A stretch of DNA of 64,000 nucleotides from Pseudomonadota bacterium (GCA_023391095.1 JAEWBN010000022.1:310001-374000); one strand, 5' to 3'; numbered from the stretch's first letter, positions 8,783 to 17,475 are shown. Program-made: numbers and translations. Notes: generated from the letters alone by a model not told the origin.

Positions 8783-9286
8783 CTAGACGCGCCAGGCGTC
8801 AAAACTGCCGCCGGCGATGAGCGCCCAGTAGAGCTTGCCCGAGCCGGTGCGCGCGGTGGCGAGGCCGAATTCGGCGAATTTGGGCGACAGGAGGGTGTTG
8901 CGATGCCCCTGGCTCGCCAGCCATCCTTCGATGACGTCGGGCAGGGTCTTGTAGCCCTTGGCGACGTTTTCCCCCACCGCGCCCATATAGCCGGCCTCGG
9001 TGACGCGCTGGCGCAGGGTGACCCCGAGATCGTGGCTCAGCGTATCCTTGCTGGCCATCAGGCGCGCCTGCGAGCGGGCGGCGGCTTCGAGCTGGGGATT
9101 ATAGGCCCAAGCCGGGGCACCATTGGCGCGGCGCACGGCGTTGATGGCGGAGACGATCTGGTCGCGCGTCAGACTTTCGGGCCGGTTGTCGGTGCTGGCC
9201 GGCAGCGGCGGAATGGTGGCCGAACAGGCTGCGAGCGCCATGGTCAGGCCGGAAAGCAGGATGGCGCGGCGGGAAAAATTCTGCAT
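8783..9286 (-). CDS. CAP (SCP/PR1) domain lipoprotein
   Basis: A 167-residue secreted protein. The N-terminus is a lipoprotein signal with an LAAC lipobox (twin Arg at 6-7 followed by a hydrophobic core). The mature part is a compact CAP domain with the family motifs SHDLGVTLRQRV, GENVAKGY and WLASQGHRNTLLSPKFAEFG. Bacterial CAP proteins are envelope or extracellular proteins of poorly known activity. It shares a strand with the kinase gene upstream (about 20 bases between), so the two may be co-transcribed. Confidence 0.88.
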   Translation of the reverse strand: MQNFSRRAILLSGLTMALAACSATIPPLPASTDNRPESLTRDQIVSAINAVRRANGAPAWAYNPQLEAAARSQARLMASKDTLSHDLGVTLRQRVTEAGYMGAVGENVAKGYKTLPDVIEGWLASQGHRNTLLSPKFAEFGLATARTGSGKLYWALIAGGSFDAWRV

Positions 9287-9307
9287 CGGCAGGGTCTTAT
9301 CCGAGAT

Positions 9308-10159
9308 TTAGGCCTGATCGTAGGCGCTGAGCAGCAGCGGTAGTACCGCAAGATCGGTGGCGATGGAATTGCCCGCTTCAAGGTCCCAGCAGGCGGCGAG
9401 CCCGGAATGGGCAGCGGCAAAGCCGAGGACGCGCTTGCGATTGAGCCCAAGGCGCTGGGAGAAGGTATCGGCCATGGCATTGATGCGCCTGGGATCGGCA
9501 GCGAGCTTCAGCGCGCCGACCGGATTGCGGAAGGCATTAGCCACTTCGTAATGCGGGTCGCCGATCAGCCCCTTGGGATCGATGGCCAGCCAGCCGCGCT
9601 GGGAAGAAATGATGTTGTCGTGATGGAGGTCACCATGCAGCGGCACGTCGGGCGCCGGCTTGTCGAAGAGTTTGAGCGCAATGCCCGCCGCGCGGGCATA
9701 AAGGTCGCGGGCGGTATGCGGCCAGACGCGCACATCGGTCTTGAACAGCGCCTCGAAGCGCTGACGCAGCGGTTCGAGGTCGTCGGGAATGTCTGGACGG
9801 GGGCGATGGAGATTGGCCACGACGGTGGCAAAGGCGTTGGTCGCTTCCTCGTCACGGCCATTGCGCGCCGGCTCGCCCAGCGTGCCGCCGTCGAGCCATT
9901 CCATGAAAATGGTATCGCCATGAATATCGAAGACGGTTGCGGCGCCATCCCCCGAATACCACTGCATGAGGCGCGCGCCCCTGCCCTCTTCCGCGGAGGC
10001 TGCGGGCTTGAGGATCTTGACGGCGGCAAAGTTGCGCCCGTTCTGCTCGACCCGGAAAATCCAGCTTCCCGCTGTTTCGGCGACGGGCGTTGCCTTGGTG
10101 AGCGACCAGCGGATGAGGGCGCGACTGAGTGCAGTTTCAGCAGGAGACTGATTCATCAT
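9308..10159 (-). CDS. APH(6)-like aminoglycoside/hydroxyurea phosphotransferase family protein
   Basis: A 283-residue kinase-fold protein of the streptomycin 6-kinase/hydroxyurea kinase family. N-lobe features include the lysine in AAVKILKP. The catalytic loop is VPLHGDLHHDNI near residue 195, followed by the metal-binding AIDPKGLIGDP. Family members phosphorylate streptomycin-like substrates, but many chromosomal homologues have no proven resistance role, so resistance should not be assumed. Two adjacent ATG codons (10159, 10156) are possible starts; a 47-codon upstream extension is non-conserved. The ribosome-binding site is weak. Confidence 0.82.
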   Translation of the reverse strand: MMNQSPAETALSRALIRWSLTKATPVAETAGSWIFRVEQNGRNFAAVKILKPAASAEEGRGARLMQWYSGDGAATVFDIHGDTIFMEWLDGGTLGEPARNGRDEEATNAFATVVANLHRPRPDIPDDLEPLRQRFEALFKTDVRVWPHTARDLYARAAGIALKLFDKPAPDVPLHGDLHHDNIISSQRGWLAIDPKGLIGDPHYEVANAFRNPVGALKLAADPRRINAMADTFSQRLGLNRKRVLGFAAAHSGLAACWDLEAGNSIATDLAVLPLLLSAYDQA

Positions 10160-10334
10160 GGCGCCATTAGAGCAGAAGCCGGGACAGGATTCGACCGGTG
10201 GCGCGCAAAGGTGACGGAAATGGGGCGAGCGGGTCGGGCGGCCGCTGGGAGAGCCACTCCACCCTCGCTCTGCAACGGTCCCGCGGGCCTGTCCTGCCAA
10301 TCAAGGGGATGGATGGAGGAACACTGAGATTGGT

Positions 10335-10441
10335 GCACCCCCACCTAGCCTCCCCCTTCAACAGGGGGAGGGACTAGTTTGGAACAAGTTTCGGCAGGCG
10401 CCGAAGCGCCCCCCGTCTTCAGGGGAGGTTTGTGGGGGTGC
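10335..10441. repeat. Intergenic palindromic repeat element
   Basis: Outer arms GCACCCCCAC (10335-10344) and GTGGGGGTGC (10432-10441) are perfect inverted repeats. A second pair, CCTCCCC at 10349-10355 and GGGGAGG at 10422-10428, lies inside them. Two local hairpins sit within: 10349-10356/10364-10371 and GGCGC/GCGCC at 10397-10410. There is no coding potential. It resembles REP/RIME-type dispersed elements of Rhizobiales and occupies the gap between the APH-like gene and uxaC. The rest of this 290-base gap shows nothing else. Confidence 0.75.
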
Positions 10442-10449
10442 CCTCTTTC

Positions 10450-11868
10450 TTACCTGATCCTGTAAGCGTCCTTGGCGGCCTGGTAGCTCAGATGCCGGGC
10501 GATCTCTTCGGCGCTTGACCGGCTGATGCGGTTTTCCGCCACCCAGGTGCCGAGAAAATGGCAGACCTCGCGGCGCCAGACGTCGTGGCGGGCGGGGATG
10601 GAGAGAAGCGCGCGTGTGTCGTCGTTGAAGCCGGCAAGATTATAGAAGCCGGCGCTCTCGACCACCTGATCGAGGTAGCGGCGGATGCCCTGAGGGCTGT
10701 CATGGAACCACCAGGGCGGCCCGATCATCAGGCTTGGCCAGTAGCCGGCCATGGGCGCCAGTTCGCGGGCATAGGTGGTCTCATCGAGGACGAACATGAT
10801 GACGCGCAGGTTCGGCTCGTTGCCGCAGCGCGACAGCAGGGCCTTGAGGCCTCCGACATAATCGGTGGGGCCGGGAATATCGGCGCCGAGGTCGGGCCCG
10901 CGCTGGTCGAACAGGAGCGGATCGGTGTTGCGGCGCGAGCCGGCATGGATCTGCATCACCATGCCATCCTCAACCGAGAGCAGCGCCATTTCGGTCAGCA
11001 TCTGGGCACGGAAGAGTTCGGCGTCCTGCGCGTCGTGCCGGCCGGCAAGGACCTTGTCGAGGAGCGCCTGCTTTTCAGCGAGTGGAAGATCAGCCGTGTT
11101 GGCGGTCGGGACGCCGTGATCGGTGGCGACGGCACCCAGGCGCCGGAACGTTTCGCGACGCCTGCGATGGGCGTTGATGAGACCGCTCCAGGTGGTGATG
11201 TCCTCGCCGGTCAGTTCGCCGAAACGCCGGAGATTTTCGGCAATGGCCGGACGGCTGGGATCGGTGACATCGTCGGGCCGGTAGGTGGTGCGGACGCGGC
11301 CGATCAGGCCCTCGTTGGCCATCTTCTCGTGATGGGGCAGCGTATCGAGGGCAAATTCGGTGGTGGCGATGACCTCGACATTGAAGCGGTCGAGAATGGC
11401 GCGCGGCAGCAGATCGGGTGAGCCCAGCTTTGCGTCGATGGCGTCATAGATGCTGTCGGCGGTTGCGCCCGAAAGCTCCTCGGTGATGCCGAAGACAGCG
11501 TGCAGCGAATGATCGACCCAGGTTTTCGAGGGCGTGCCGGCAAAAAGGTAATAGTTTTCGGCAAAGAGCCGCCACGCCTTGCGCCCGTCACTTTCAACCG
11601 GCTTGCCGTCCTTCCGGGGAATACCCAAAGCGTCGTAGGAAATGCCCCGGCTCTTCAGCATGCGCAGCACATAATGGTCCGGCGTCAGGAAGAGGGCCGT
11701 AGGGCTGGCAAAGCGCCCGTTCTCAGCAAACCAGGAGGGATCGGTGTGGCCATGCGGGCTGACGATGGGCAGGTCTTTGACCGCCGGATAGAGGTCACGC
11801 GCGATGGACCGCGCGGGCTCGGCGGCGGGGAACAGACGATCGGGATGGAGATGGGCGGGCTGCGTCAT
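10450..11868 (-). CDS. uxaC: Uronate (glucuronate/galacturonate) isomerase
   Basis: A 472-residue amidohydrolase-superfamily enzyme converting D-glucuronate to D-fructuronate and D-galacturonate to D-tagaturonate. The length equals E. coli UxaC. Family features are the metal-binding SPHGHTDPSWF segment near residue 37, AENYYLFAGTPSKTWVDHSL near 120, and the C-terminal FLGTWVAENRIS. The HGH form replaces the HCH of enterobacterial enzymes, as in many alphaproteobacterial relatives. The start is ATG at 11868; 80 upstream codons in frame are not conserved. No other uronate genes (uxuA, uxuB, kdgK) are near, so it is an orphan of its pathway here. Confidence 0.9.
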   Translation of the reverse strand: MTQPAHLHPDRLFPAAEPARSIARDLYPAVKDLPIVSPHGHTDPSWFAENGRFASPTALFLTPDHYVLRMLKSRGISYDALGIPRKDGKPVESDGRKAWRLFAENYYLFAGTPSKTWVDHSLHAVFGITEELSGATADSIYDAIDAKLGSPDLLPRAILDRFNVEVIATTEFALDTLPHHEKMANEGLIGRVRTTYRPDDVTDPSRPAIAENLRRFGELTGEDITTWSGLINAHRRRRETFRRLGAVATDHGVPTANTADLPLAEKQALLDKVLAGRHDAQDAELFRAQMLTEMALLSVEDGMVMQIHAGSRRNTDPLLFDQRGPDLGADIPGPTDYVGGLKALLSRCGNEPNLRVIMFVLDETTYARELAPMAGYWPSLMIGPPWWFHDSPQGIRRYLDQVVESAGFYNLAGFNDDTRALLSIPARHDVWRREVCHFLGTWVAENRISRSSAEEIARHLSYQAAKDAYRIR

Positions 11869-12083
11869 ACCGGCGTTGTGCCACGTTTGCCACGCCGCTT
11901 CAATATCTTCCATACAAGACAGGCATTGATCGCCTTTGAAGCAAATTAACCGCGATTTCAGGTGTCGGTTCGTCCGGCGCCGCGGCGGGATTACTATCGG
12001 CGCCAGAGGGTGAGAAACAGCCCAGCAAAGGCGGCTGCCCAGGCGCGCTCCGGTTCGAGACCGGCGCAGTAGCGGAGGGTGTT

Positions 12084-12251
12084 GTGGCCAATATCGACTT
12101 TCGCGCATTCGAACAGGATATCAGGGCGGCGCAGCAGCGCGCCCGCCGGGGCGGGCATGTGCAGAGGGCGCAGGCCATGCTGATCGCCGCCGGGCTTTCG
12201 GCGCTGGGCGTGGTGGCCGTCGCCGGGGTGCTGCTAGTCAGCGTCGCCTAA
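12084..12251 (+). CDS. 55-residue single-span membrane peptide
   Basis: Small open frame with a GTG start and GGAGG at 12074-12078, five bases upstream, which is strong initiation context. The product has a charged N-terminal half rich in Arg and Gln (DFRAFEQDIRAAQQRARR) and one hydrophobic helix of about 22 residues at the C-terminus (AMLIAAGLSALGVVAVAGV). It lies 58 bases in front of a response regulator on the same strand and may share its transcript. I do not recognise a family. The architecture (basic cytosolic tail, single helix) is typical of small regulatory membrane peptides, but function is unknown. Confidence 0.6.
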   Translation: MANIDFRAFEQDIRAAQQRARRGGHVQRAQAMLIAAGLSALGVVAVAGVLLVSVA

Positions 12252-12309
12252 CCCGTTCTTCTGGTTTCCGCTTTCTCGCCAATCGCATATGGTCGGGTGG
12301 GAGGCTGCG

Positions 12310-12978
12310 ATGCGCATTCTGCTGGTTGAGGACAACGAGGATCTGGGCGAGGCGATCGAGAAGCGCCTGCGCAATGCCGGCCATTCGGTGGAATGGGTGC
12401 GCGACGGCGCCGATGTCGTGCCGACAGCGGAAGCCGACCAGTTCGACGCCGTGGCGCTCGACCTGATGCTGCCCAACCGCGATGGCATCAGCCTCATCGC
12501 CGAATTGCGCAAGCGCAAGTTCAACGCCCCCATTCTCGTCATGACGGCGCGCTCGGAAATCGACGACAAGGTGAGCCTGCTCGATCTCGGCGCCGATGAT
12601 TACCTCGTCAAACCCTTCGATCTGCGCGAGTTGGAAGCGCGGTTGCGCGCGCTGTTGCGGCGCAGCGGGGGGCAGGCCTCGAGCCTTGTCAGCGTGGGCA
12701 ATCTCGAGCTCGATCTGTCCGGGCTCAATGCCGCGGTGAACGGCAGAGCGCTGGAACTGGGCAGGCGCGAATTCCGGCTGCTCGAAATCCTCGTCGCCCA
12801 TGCCGGCAAGGTGGTCGCCAAGGAAAGGCTGATGAACCAGCTTTTCAATTTCGACGAGAATGTCTCGGTCAATGCGCTGGAGCTCCATATTTCCCGGCTG
12901 CGCAAGAAGCTCGAAGACGCCAATGTCGAAATCGGCACGGTGCGCGGCGTGGGCTATGTGGTGCGGGTGCAGACCTAG
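12310..12978 (+). CDS. OmpR/TctD-type response regulator
   Basis: A 222-residue regulator: receiver domain (1-115) with the acidic pair in VEDNEDLGE, the phospho-acceptor Asp in ALDLMLPNRDG, Thr in MTARSE and Lys in VKPFD. A winged-helix DNA-binding domain (about 125-222) ends in the typical TVRGVGYVV. All phosphotransfer residues are present. The ATG at 12310 is preceded by GGGAGG; seven upstream codons are discarded. The stop codon overlaps the kinase start (TAGTG), so the pair is a translationally coupled two-component operon. Given the TctE-like kinase and the facing tctCBA genes, TctD-like control of tricarboxylate uptake is the best guess. Confidence 0.9.
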   Translation: MRILLVEDNEDLGEAIEKRLRNAGHSVEWVRDGADVVPTAEADQFDAVALDLMLPNRDGISLIAELRKRKFNAPILVMTARSEIDDKVSLLDLGADDYLVKPFDLRELEARLRALLRRSGGQASSLVSVGNLELDLSGLNAAVNGRALELGRREFRLLEILVAHAGKVVAKERLMNQLFNFDENVSVNALELHISRLRKKLEDANVEIGTVRGVGYVVRVQT

Positions 12979-15446
12979 TGCCGTCTCAGACCACGATCCG
13001 CACCTTTTCCATTCGCCGACGCATCCTGGCGCTGGCCGTGGCGCTGCTGCTGCTGGCCTCTGTCGTGCTGATCGTCTTCATCCGCGACTATGCCGAGCGC
13101 GCGTCCGACCGCGCCTTTGACCGGCTTCTCGCCGCATCAGCGCTGACCATTGCCGGCGCGGTGCAGGTGGAAAACGAGGCGGTGGTGGTGGAAATCCCCT
13201 TCGCCGCCTTTGCCATGTTTTCGGGGCAGGACCGGGTGTTCTACGCGGTGGAGGACCCGGACGCGCAGACCGTGACGGGCTACGAGGACCTTGCCCGGCA
13301 GATGCCGGAAACCGTGTCGGCGGAGCCCGTTTTCTCCGATGTCGCCTATCGCAGCGAAACGGTGCGGGTGGCGAGCGTGGGGCGGCTGATCTCGACGGCG
13401 AGCGACACCGGCTGGGTGACCATCCATGTGGCCGAAACGCAGAACCAGCGCGAGGCGCTGAGCGCGGAAATCCTGTCCAATGCGGTCCTGCCGGTGATTG
13501 CGCTGACGCTGCTGGCGGTGGCGCTGGTCTGGTTCGGCATTTCGCGCATGTTCGCGCCCCTCACCCAGCTCGAGGGGGAATTGCAGGCCCGCGCGCCGGA
13601 TGATCTTTCGCCCATTACGGTGCCGGTACCTGAGGAAGTGGACCATCTGGTCTCCGCGCTCAATGCCTTCATGGCCCGGCTGGACAAGGCGATGGAGCGG
13701 GTGAGCGGGCTCGTGGCCGAGGCGGCGCATGAAGTGCGCACGCCGCTGGCCTCCTTGCGCGCGCAGGCAGAGGTCGCCATGGACGAGCCGGACCCCGAAG
13801 CCCTGCGCCGGCGGGTGGGGCGCATCCATACCGGGGCGGTGCAGGCCAGCCAGCTGGTGAGCCAGCTTCTGATGGAAGCCACGGTGTCCCACCGCATGGA
13901 GAACACCGAGACCGAGCCGACCAGCCTGGGTGCGGTGGTCGAGGATGTGCGCCAAAGGCTCGACCCGGACCAGGCGGGGCGGCTCGCCATCACTCTGACG
14001 CACGAGGCCGCCGACGCAACCCTGCGTGTCGACCGCGTGGCCCTGCGCGAGATGATGCGCAACCTGGTCGACAATGCGCTGGTCTATTCGGAGGGCGCGG
14101 TGGACATTGAGGGCACGGTGGAGGACGCACACCTGCGTGTCGCAGTGAGCGACCGGGGCCCGGGCATAGACGACGAGGAAAAGGCGCTGGTCATGGAGCG
14201 GTTCAAGCGCGGCAAGGCCAGCACTGGCGTGGTGGGATCGGGGCTTGGCCTCTCCATCGTCTCGCGCGTGGCGGCGGCCCATGGGGGACGCGTGACGCTT
14301 GGGGATCGCGCGGGCGGTGGGCTGACGGTGGCGGTGAGGCTGCCCCTGCCCCGTCGCGGCGGCGGCGGTGGTGCGCTGGGCATGGCGGCGGCTGTGTTTC
14401 TATCCGCAGCCCTTTTTCTGCCGTCGGGCCCGGTTGAGGCGGCGCCGATCACCTATCCGGCGCCGAATGGGACGACCGAGCGCACGCTCACCATTGTCGG
14501 CACCACCGATACGCCGCTCTTTTCCTTTTTCGTCGAGGCCTTTCAGGCGGAGTGGCCCGATGTGAGCGTGGTGTACGAGGAAGCCGACTCCCTGCCGATC
14601 TACCAGCGCTTCGTCCAGGGCGGCCTTGAGGTCGTGCCCGATCTCATCATCAGTTCGGCCTCGGACCTGCAGCTCAAGCTGGCCAATGACGGGCACGCGC
14701 TGGCCTATGACAGTCCCTATCTCGGCGCCCTGCCCGACTGGGCGCATTGGCGCAACGAGGTGTTCGGCTTCACCTTCGAGCCGGCGGTGATCATCTACAA
14801 CCCCGACCGCATCTCTGCCGCCGAGGTGCCGCGCACGCATCTGACGCTGGCCGAGCTGCTGGAAACGCAGACCGAGCGCTTCCGCGGGCAGATCGCCACC
14901 TACGACATTGGCCTCTCCGGCGTCGGCTACCTCCTGGCCGCGCAGGACCAGACGATTTCCTCGACCTTCTGGCGGCTGGCGAGCGCCTTTGGCCGGGTCA
15001 ATGCGCAATTTTCCGGGTCAAGCCCAGCCATTCTCAACGGGGTGGCCGACGGGTCGCTGGCGCTGGGCTACAACGTGCTGGGGTCCTATGCCTTTGCCCG
15101 GCAGGCGGAAGGGGCACGGATCGAGATCGTGGTGCCCGACGATTATGTGCTGGTGCTGACGCGCTCGATGCTGATCCCGCGCGCGGCGCCCAACGCCGAT
15201 CTGGCGCGGGCCTTTATCGATTTTGCCCTTTCGCCGGGCGGACAGGCCGTGGCCGCCGGCCCGACGGCGCTGGGTTCCGTCGTGCCGGAGGGGGCGGGCG
15301 ACTGGACCAGCGAGAAGATCGCGGCGCGCGGGCGCGGCGTCATCCAGCCGATCCCCTTGGGGCCCAGTCTTCTGGTGGCGCTCGATACGCTGCGGCGACA
15401 GCGCTTTCTCGACACCTGGCAGGAAATCGTCTCCCCCAAGCCCTGA
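12978..15446 (+). CDS. TctE-like sensor histidine kinase fused to a periplasmic solute-binding domain
   Basis: A single 822-codon frame starting at GTG in the regulator's stop codon. Residues 1-190 form a TctE-like sensor: helix at 14-35, periplasmic 2CSK-type domain, helix at 168-190. HAMP-like linker, HisKA with H251 (AEAAHEVRTPL) and HATPase with N-box RNLVDNALVY (361-370), DRGPG (392-396) and GLGL (422-425) follow. After a Gly stretch (461-465) comes a third hydrophobic segment (467-482) and then about 330 residues resembling an iron- or polyamine-type ABC solute-binding protein (TLTIVGTTDTPLFSFFVEAF onward). The third helix would return the chain to the periplasm. An internal ATG at 14382 (M469) begins what looks like a complete signal peptide, so a separate binding protein may also be made. 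Confidence 0.88.
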   Translation: MPSQTTIRTFSIRRRILALAVALLLLASVVLIVFIRDYAERASDRAFDRLLAASALTIAGAVQVENEAVVVEIPFAAFAMFSGQDRVFYAVEDPDAQTVTGYEDLARQMPETVSAEPVFSDVAYRSETVRVASVGRLISTASDTGWVTIHVAETQNQREALSAEILSNAVLPVIALTLLAVALVWFGISRMFAPLTQLEGELQARAPDDLSPITVPVPEEVDHLVSALNAFMARLDKAMERVSGLVAEAAHEVRTPLASLRAQAEVAMDEPDPEALRRRVGRIHTGAVQASQLVSQLLMEATVSHRMENTETEPTSLGAVVEDVRQRLDPDQAGRLAITLTHEAADATLRVDRVALREMMRNLVDNALVYSEGAVDIEGTVEDAHLRVAVSDRGPGIDDEEKALVMERFKRGKASTGVVGSGLGLSIVSRVAAAHGGRVTLGDRAGGGLTVAVRLPLPRRGGGGGALGMAAAVFLSAALFLPSGPVEAAPITYPAPNGTTERTLTIVGTTDTPLFSFFVEAFQAEWPDVSVVYEEADSLPIYQRFVQGGLEVVPDLIISSASDLQLKLANDGHALAYDSPYLGALPDWAHWRNEVFGFTFEPAVIIYNPDRISAAEVPRTHLTLAELLETQTERFRGQIATYDIGLSGVGYLLAAQDQTISSTFWRLASAFGRVNAQFSGSSPAILNGVADGSLALGYNVLGSYAFARQAEGARIEIVVPDDYVLVLTRSMLIPRAAPNADLARAFIDFALSPGGQAVAAGPTALGSVVPEGAGDWTSEKIAARGRGVIQPIPLGPSLLVALDTLRRQRFLDTWQEIVSPKP

Positions 15447-15638
15447 CGCACGGCTTGAAAGTGACCTAACCAGACTTGCCCGAATGCGGCGGGGCCATCG
15501 CGAGGCGAGAAGTTTCACGCTGGGCGCATGGCTGGGCTGACCAAACCGGCTCTACCGCCCGGGGGTGGGTAGGCCCATCTAGGGGTCATGGAAGCGAGCC
15601 GGGATGTTCCTGGGTCCGGACTAGAGGAGCTTAAAGCC

Positions 15639-15812
15639 ATGACCGCCCCCCGCAAGAACAAGTTCTTTGCGACCCTTGACACTTTCGCCACCGTCTTCGG
15701 CAGTGCCGTTGCGGTTTCGGCGGCTGTCGAAGGCGGCCGGGCGCCCAAGGCCAAGCACCTGTCCAACCTGGGCATCGACCCCACCGCTTTCCGCTCGATC
15801 GGCAAGCTCTGA
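15639..15812 (+). CDS. Small 57-residue protein of unknown function
   Basis: ATG at 15639 with GAGGAG about nine bases upstream. The product is 57 residues and basic at both ends (TAPRKNKFF and RAPKAKHLSNLG), with an Ala/Val-rich central stretch that is only weakly hydrophobic. It sits between the fused kinase and the convergent tctA gene, followed by a terminator, so it is probably its own short transcript. No family is recognised. Codon usage looks like the surrounding genes. Confidence 0.6.
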   Translation: MTAPRKNKFFATLDTFATVFGSAVAVSAAVEGGRAPKAKHLSNLGIDPTAFRSIGKL

Positions 15813-15873
15813 GCGCGGGGCCAAGGCCCCTCCCTCCCCGGCCCTGCAGCACAGCTGCCGACGCAAAGAAGCT

Positions 15874-15909
15874 CGGATGCGCGATCCCTCCCGCGCATCC
15901 GGGCTTTCT
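15874..15909 (+). terminator. Hairpin terminator between small ORF and tctA
   Basis: Perfect 10-bp stem CGGATGCGCG / CGCGCATCCG (15874-15883 with 15892-15901, eight-base loop) followed by a pyrimidine-rich tail with a short T run. It lies in the convergent gap and could serve the plus-strand transcript. Confidence 0.65.
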
Positions 15910-15927
15910 CATTTCTGCCGGCGAGGA

Positions 15928-17475
15928 TCAGTCCTCGTCGGTCGCCAACTGCCCCAGAACCTTGCCCTTGCCCCGCATGCGCATGATCATAGGCAGGCCA
16001 ACGGCAATGATCGCCACGACATAGAGCACGATAGAGATCGGCGAGCTGACCAGAACACCGACATCGCCCTGGCTGATATTGAGCGCGCGGCGCAGTTGCT
16101 GTTCGGCCATTGGCCCCAGGATCAGTCCCACCACTACCGGCGCAATCGGGTAGCCGAAGCGGCGGAGCAGATAGCCCAGGACGCCGAAGGCCAGTAGCAG
16201 CACCAGCTCGAAGGAAATCCGCACCGGACCAAAGCCCATGGACATGGCACCATTGGCGCCCAGCGTGCCGAGGGTGGCAAAGGTCAGGATGCCGGCATAG
16301 AGCCACGGCTTGGGCACGGTCAGCAGTTTCACCCAGACGCCGATCAGCGGCAGGTTGAGCACCAGCAGCATGAAGTTGGCGACGAGCAGGCTGGCGATCA
16401 GTGCCCAAACGAGCGGCGCACTGTTGGCAAAGAGCAGCGGACCGGGCTGGAGCCCGAACTGCTGGAAGCCGGCCAGCATGATGGCCGCAGTTGCGGTGGT
16501 GGGCAGGCCCAGCGTCAGCAGCGGCACGAGCGTGCCGGCTGCCGAAGCATTGTTGGCCGCTTCGGGACCTGCAACGCCCTCGATGGCGCCATGACCGAAT
16601 TCCTCGGGCTTCTTGGAGAAGCTCTTTTCCGTCGAATAGGAGAGGAAGCTGGCAACGTCCGCGCCACCCGCCGGCATGGCGCCGATGGGGAAGCCGATAA
16701 AGGTGCCCCTCAGCCAGGCCGCCCAGGAGCGCTTCCAGTCATCGATGGTCATCCAGACCGAACCCTTGACGGCCATGACCTGCGCCTTGACCTGTTCGGG
16801 GTCCGCCGCCGTCTTGAGCGTTTCGCCAATGGCAAAGAGCGCTACGGCCAGCGTCGTCACCTCGATGCCGTCGAGCAGGTCGAGGATGCCGAAGGCCAGG
16901 CGCGTCTGCCCGGTCTGCTGATCGATGCCGATCAGGCCCAGGCCGAGACCGATAAACAGTGCCGTCAGCCCGCGCAGGGGACTGTCGCCAAAGGCGGCCG
17001 AGACGGTGACGAAGGCCAGGACCATCAGCGCAAAATAGTCGGCGGGGCTGAACGCCAGGGCGAATTTGACAACGAAGGGCGCGATGAAGGCCAGGCCCAG
17101 CGTGGCGATGAGGCCGGCAATAAACGAGCCGATGGCGGCCGTGGCGAGAGCTGGACCGCCCCGACCGGCGCGGGCCATCTTGTTGCCTTCGAGCGCCGTC
17201 ACGATGGAGGCGCTTTCACCCGGCGTATTGAGCAGGATGGACGTGGTCGAGCCGCCATACATGCCGCCGTAATAGATGCCGGCAAACATGATCAGCGATC
17301 CGGCCGGATCAAGCTTGCTGGTGACGGGCAACAGCAGCGCCACGGTGAGCGCCGGACCGATCCCGGGCAGGACGCCCACGGCCGTTCCCAGCGTGACGCC
17401 GATCAGGGCGTAGATGATGTTCTGCCATTGCAGGGCGGCAAGGAGTCCCTGGGCGAGAAGTTCGAACGTGTTCAT
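15928..17475 (-). CDS. tctA: Tripartite tricarboxylate transporter large permease TctA
   Basis: A 515-residue polytopic protein (about 11-12 helices) of the TctA family, the large membrane subunit of secondary tripartite tricarboxylate transporters. Signature segments include GTAVGVLPGIGPALTVALL near residue 30, YYGGMYGGSTTSILLNTPGE near 68-87 and FIGFPIGAMPAGGADVASFL near 258. Together with TctB and the periplasmic TctC it imports a carboxylate (citrate-like in characterised cases), driven by the membrane gradient. The start overlaps the tctB stop by one base. It is the last gene of the tctCBA operon. Confidence 0.95.
   Translation of the reverse strand: MNTFELLAQGLLAALQWQNIIYALIGVTLGTAVGVLPGIGPALTVALLLPVTSKLDPAGSLIMFAGIYYGGMYGGSTTSILLNTPGESASIVTALEGNKMARAGRGGPALATAAIGSFIAGLIATLGLAFIAPFVVKFALAFSPADYFALMVLAFVTVSAAFGDSPLRGLTALFIGLGLGLIGIDQQTGQTRLAFGILDLLDGIEVTTLAVALFAIGETLKTAADPEQVKAQVMAVKGSVWMTIDDWKRSWAAWLRGTFIGFPIGAMPAGGADVASFLSYSTEKSFSKKPEEFGHGAIEGVAGPEAANNASAAGTLVPLLTLGLPTTATAAIMLAGFQQFGLQPGPLLFANSAPLVWALIASLLVANFMLLVLNLPLIGVWVKLLTVPKPWLYAGILTFATLGTLGANGAMSMGFGPVRISFELVLLLAFGVLGYLLRRFGYPIAPVVVGLILGPMAEQQLRRALNISQGDVGVLVSSPISIVLYVVAIIAVGLPMIMRMRGKGKVLGQLATDED

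Noticed and set aside
12046..12068. CCGG-TTCGAGA-CCGG resembles the T-arm of a tRNA
   Set aside because: No acceptor stem, D-arm or anticodon arm can be built around it and there is no CCA end. It also overlaps the approach to a convincing ribosome-binding site.
12978..15446. Possibility that the kinase-binding protein fusion is a sequencing artefact joining two genes
   Set aside because: The frame is continuous without compensating oddities, the linker has ordinary codon use and the third helix gives a sensible topology. It is kept as a fusion, with the internal start noted.
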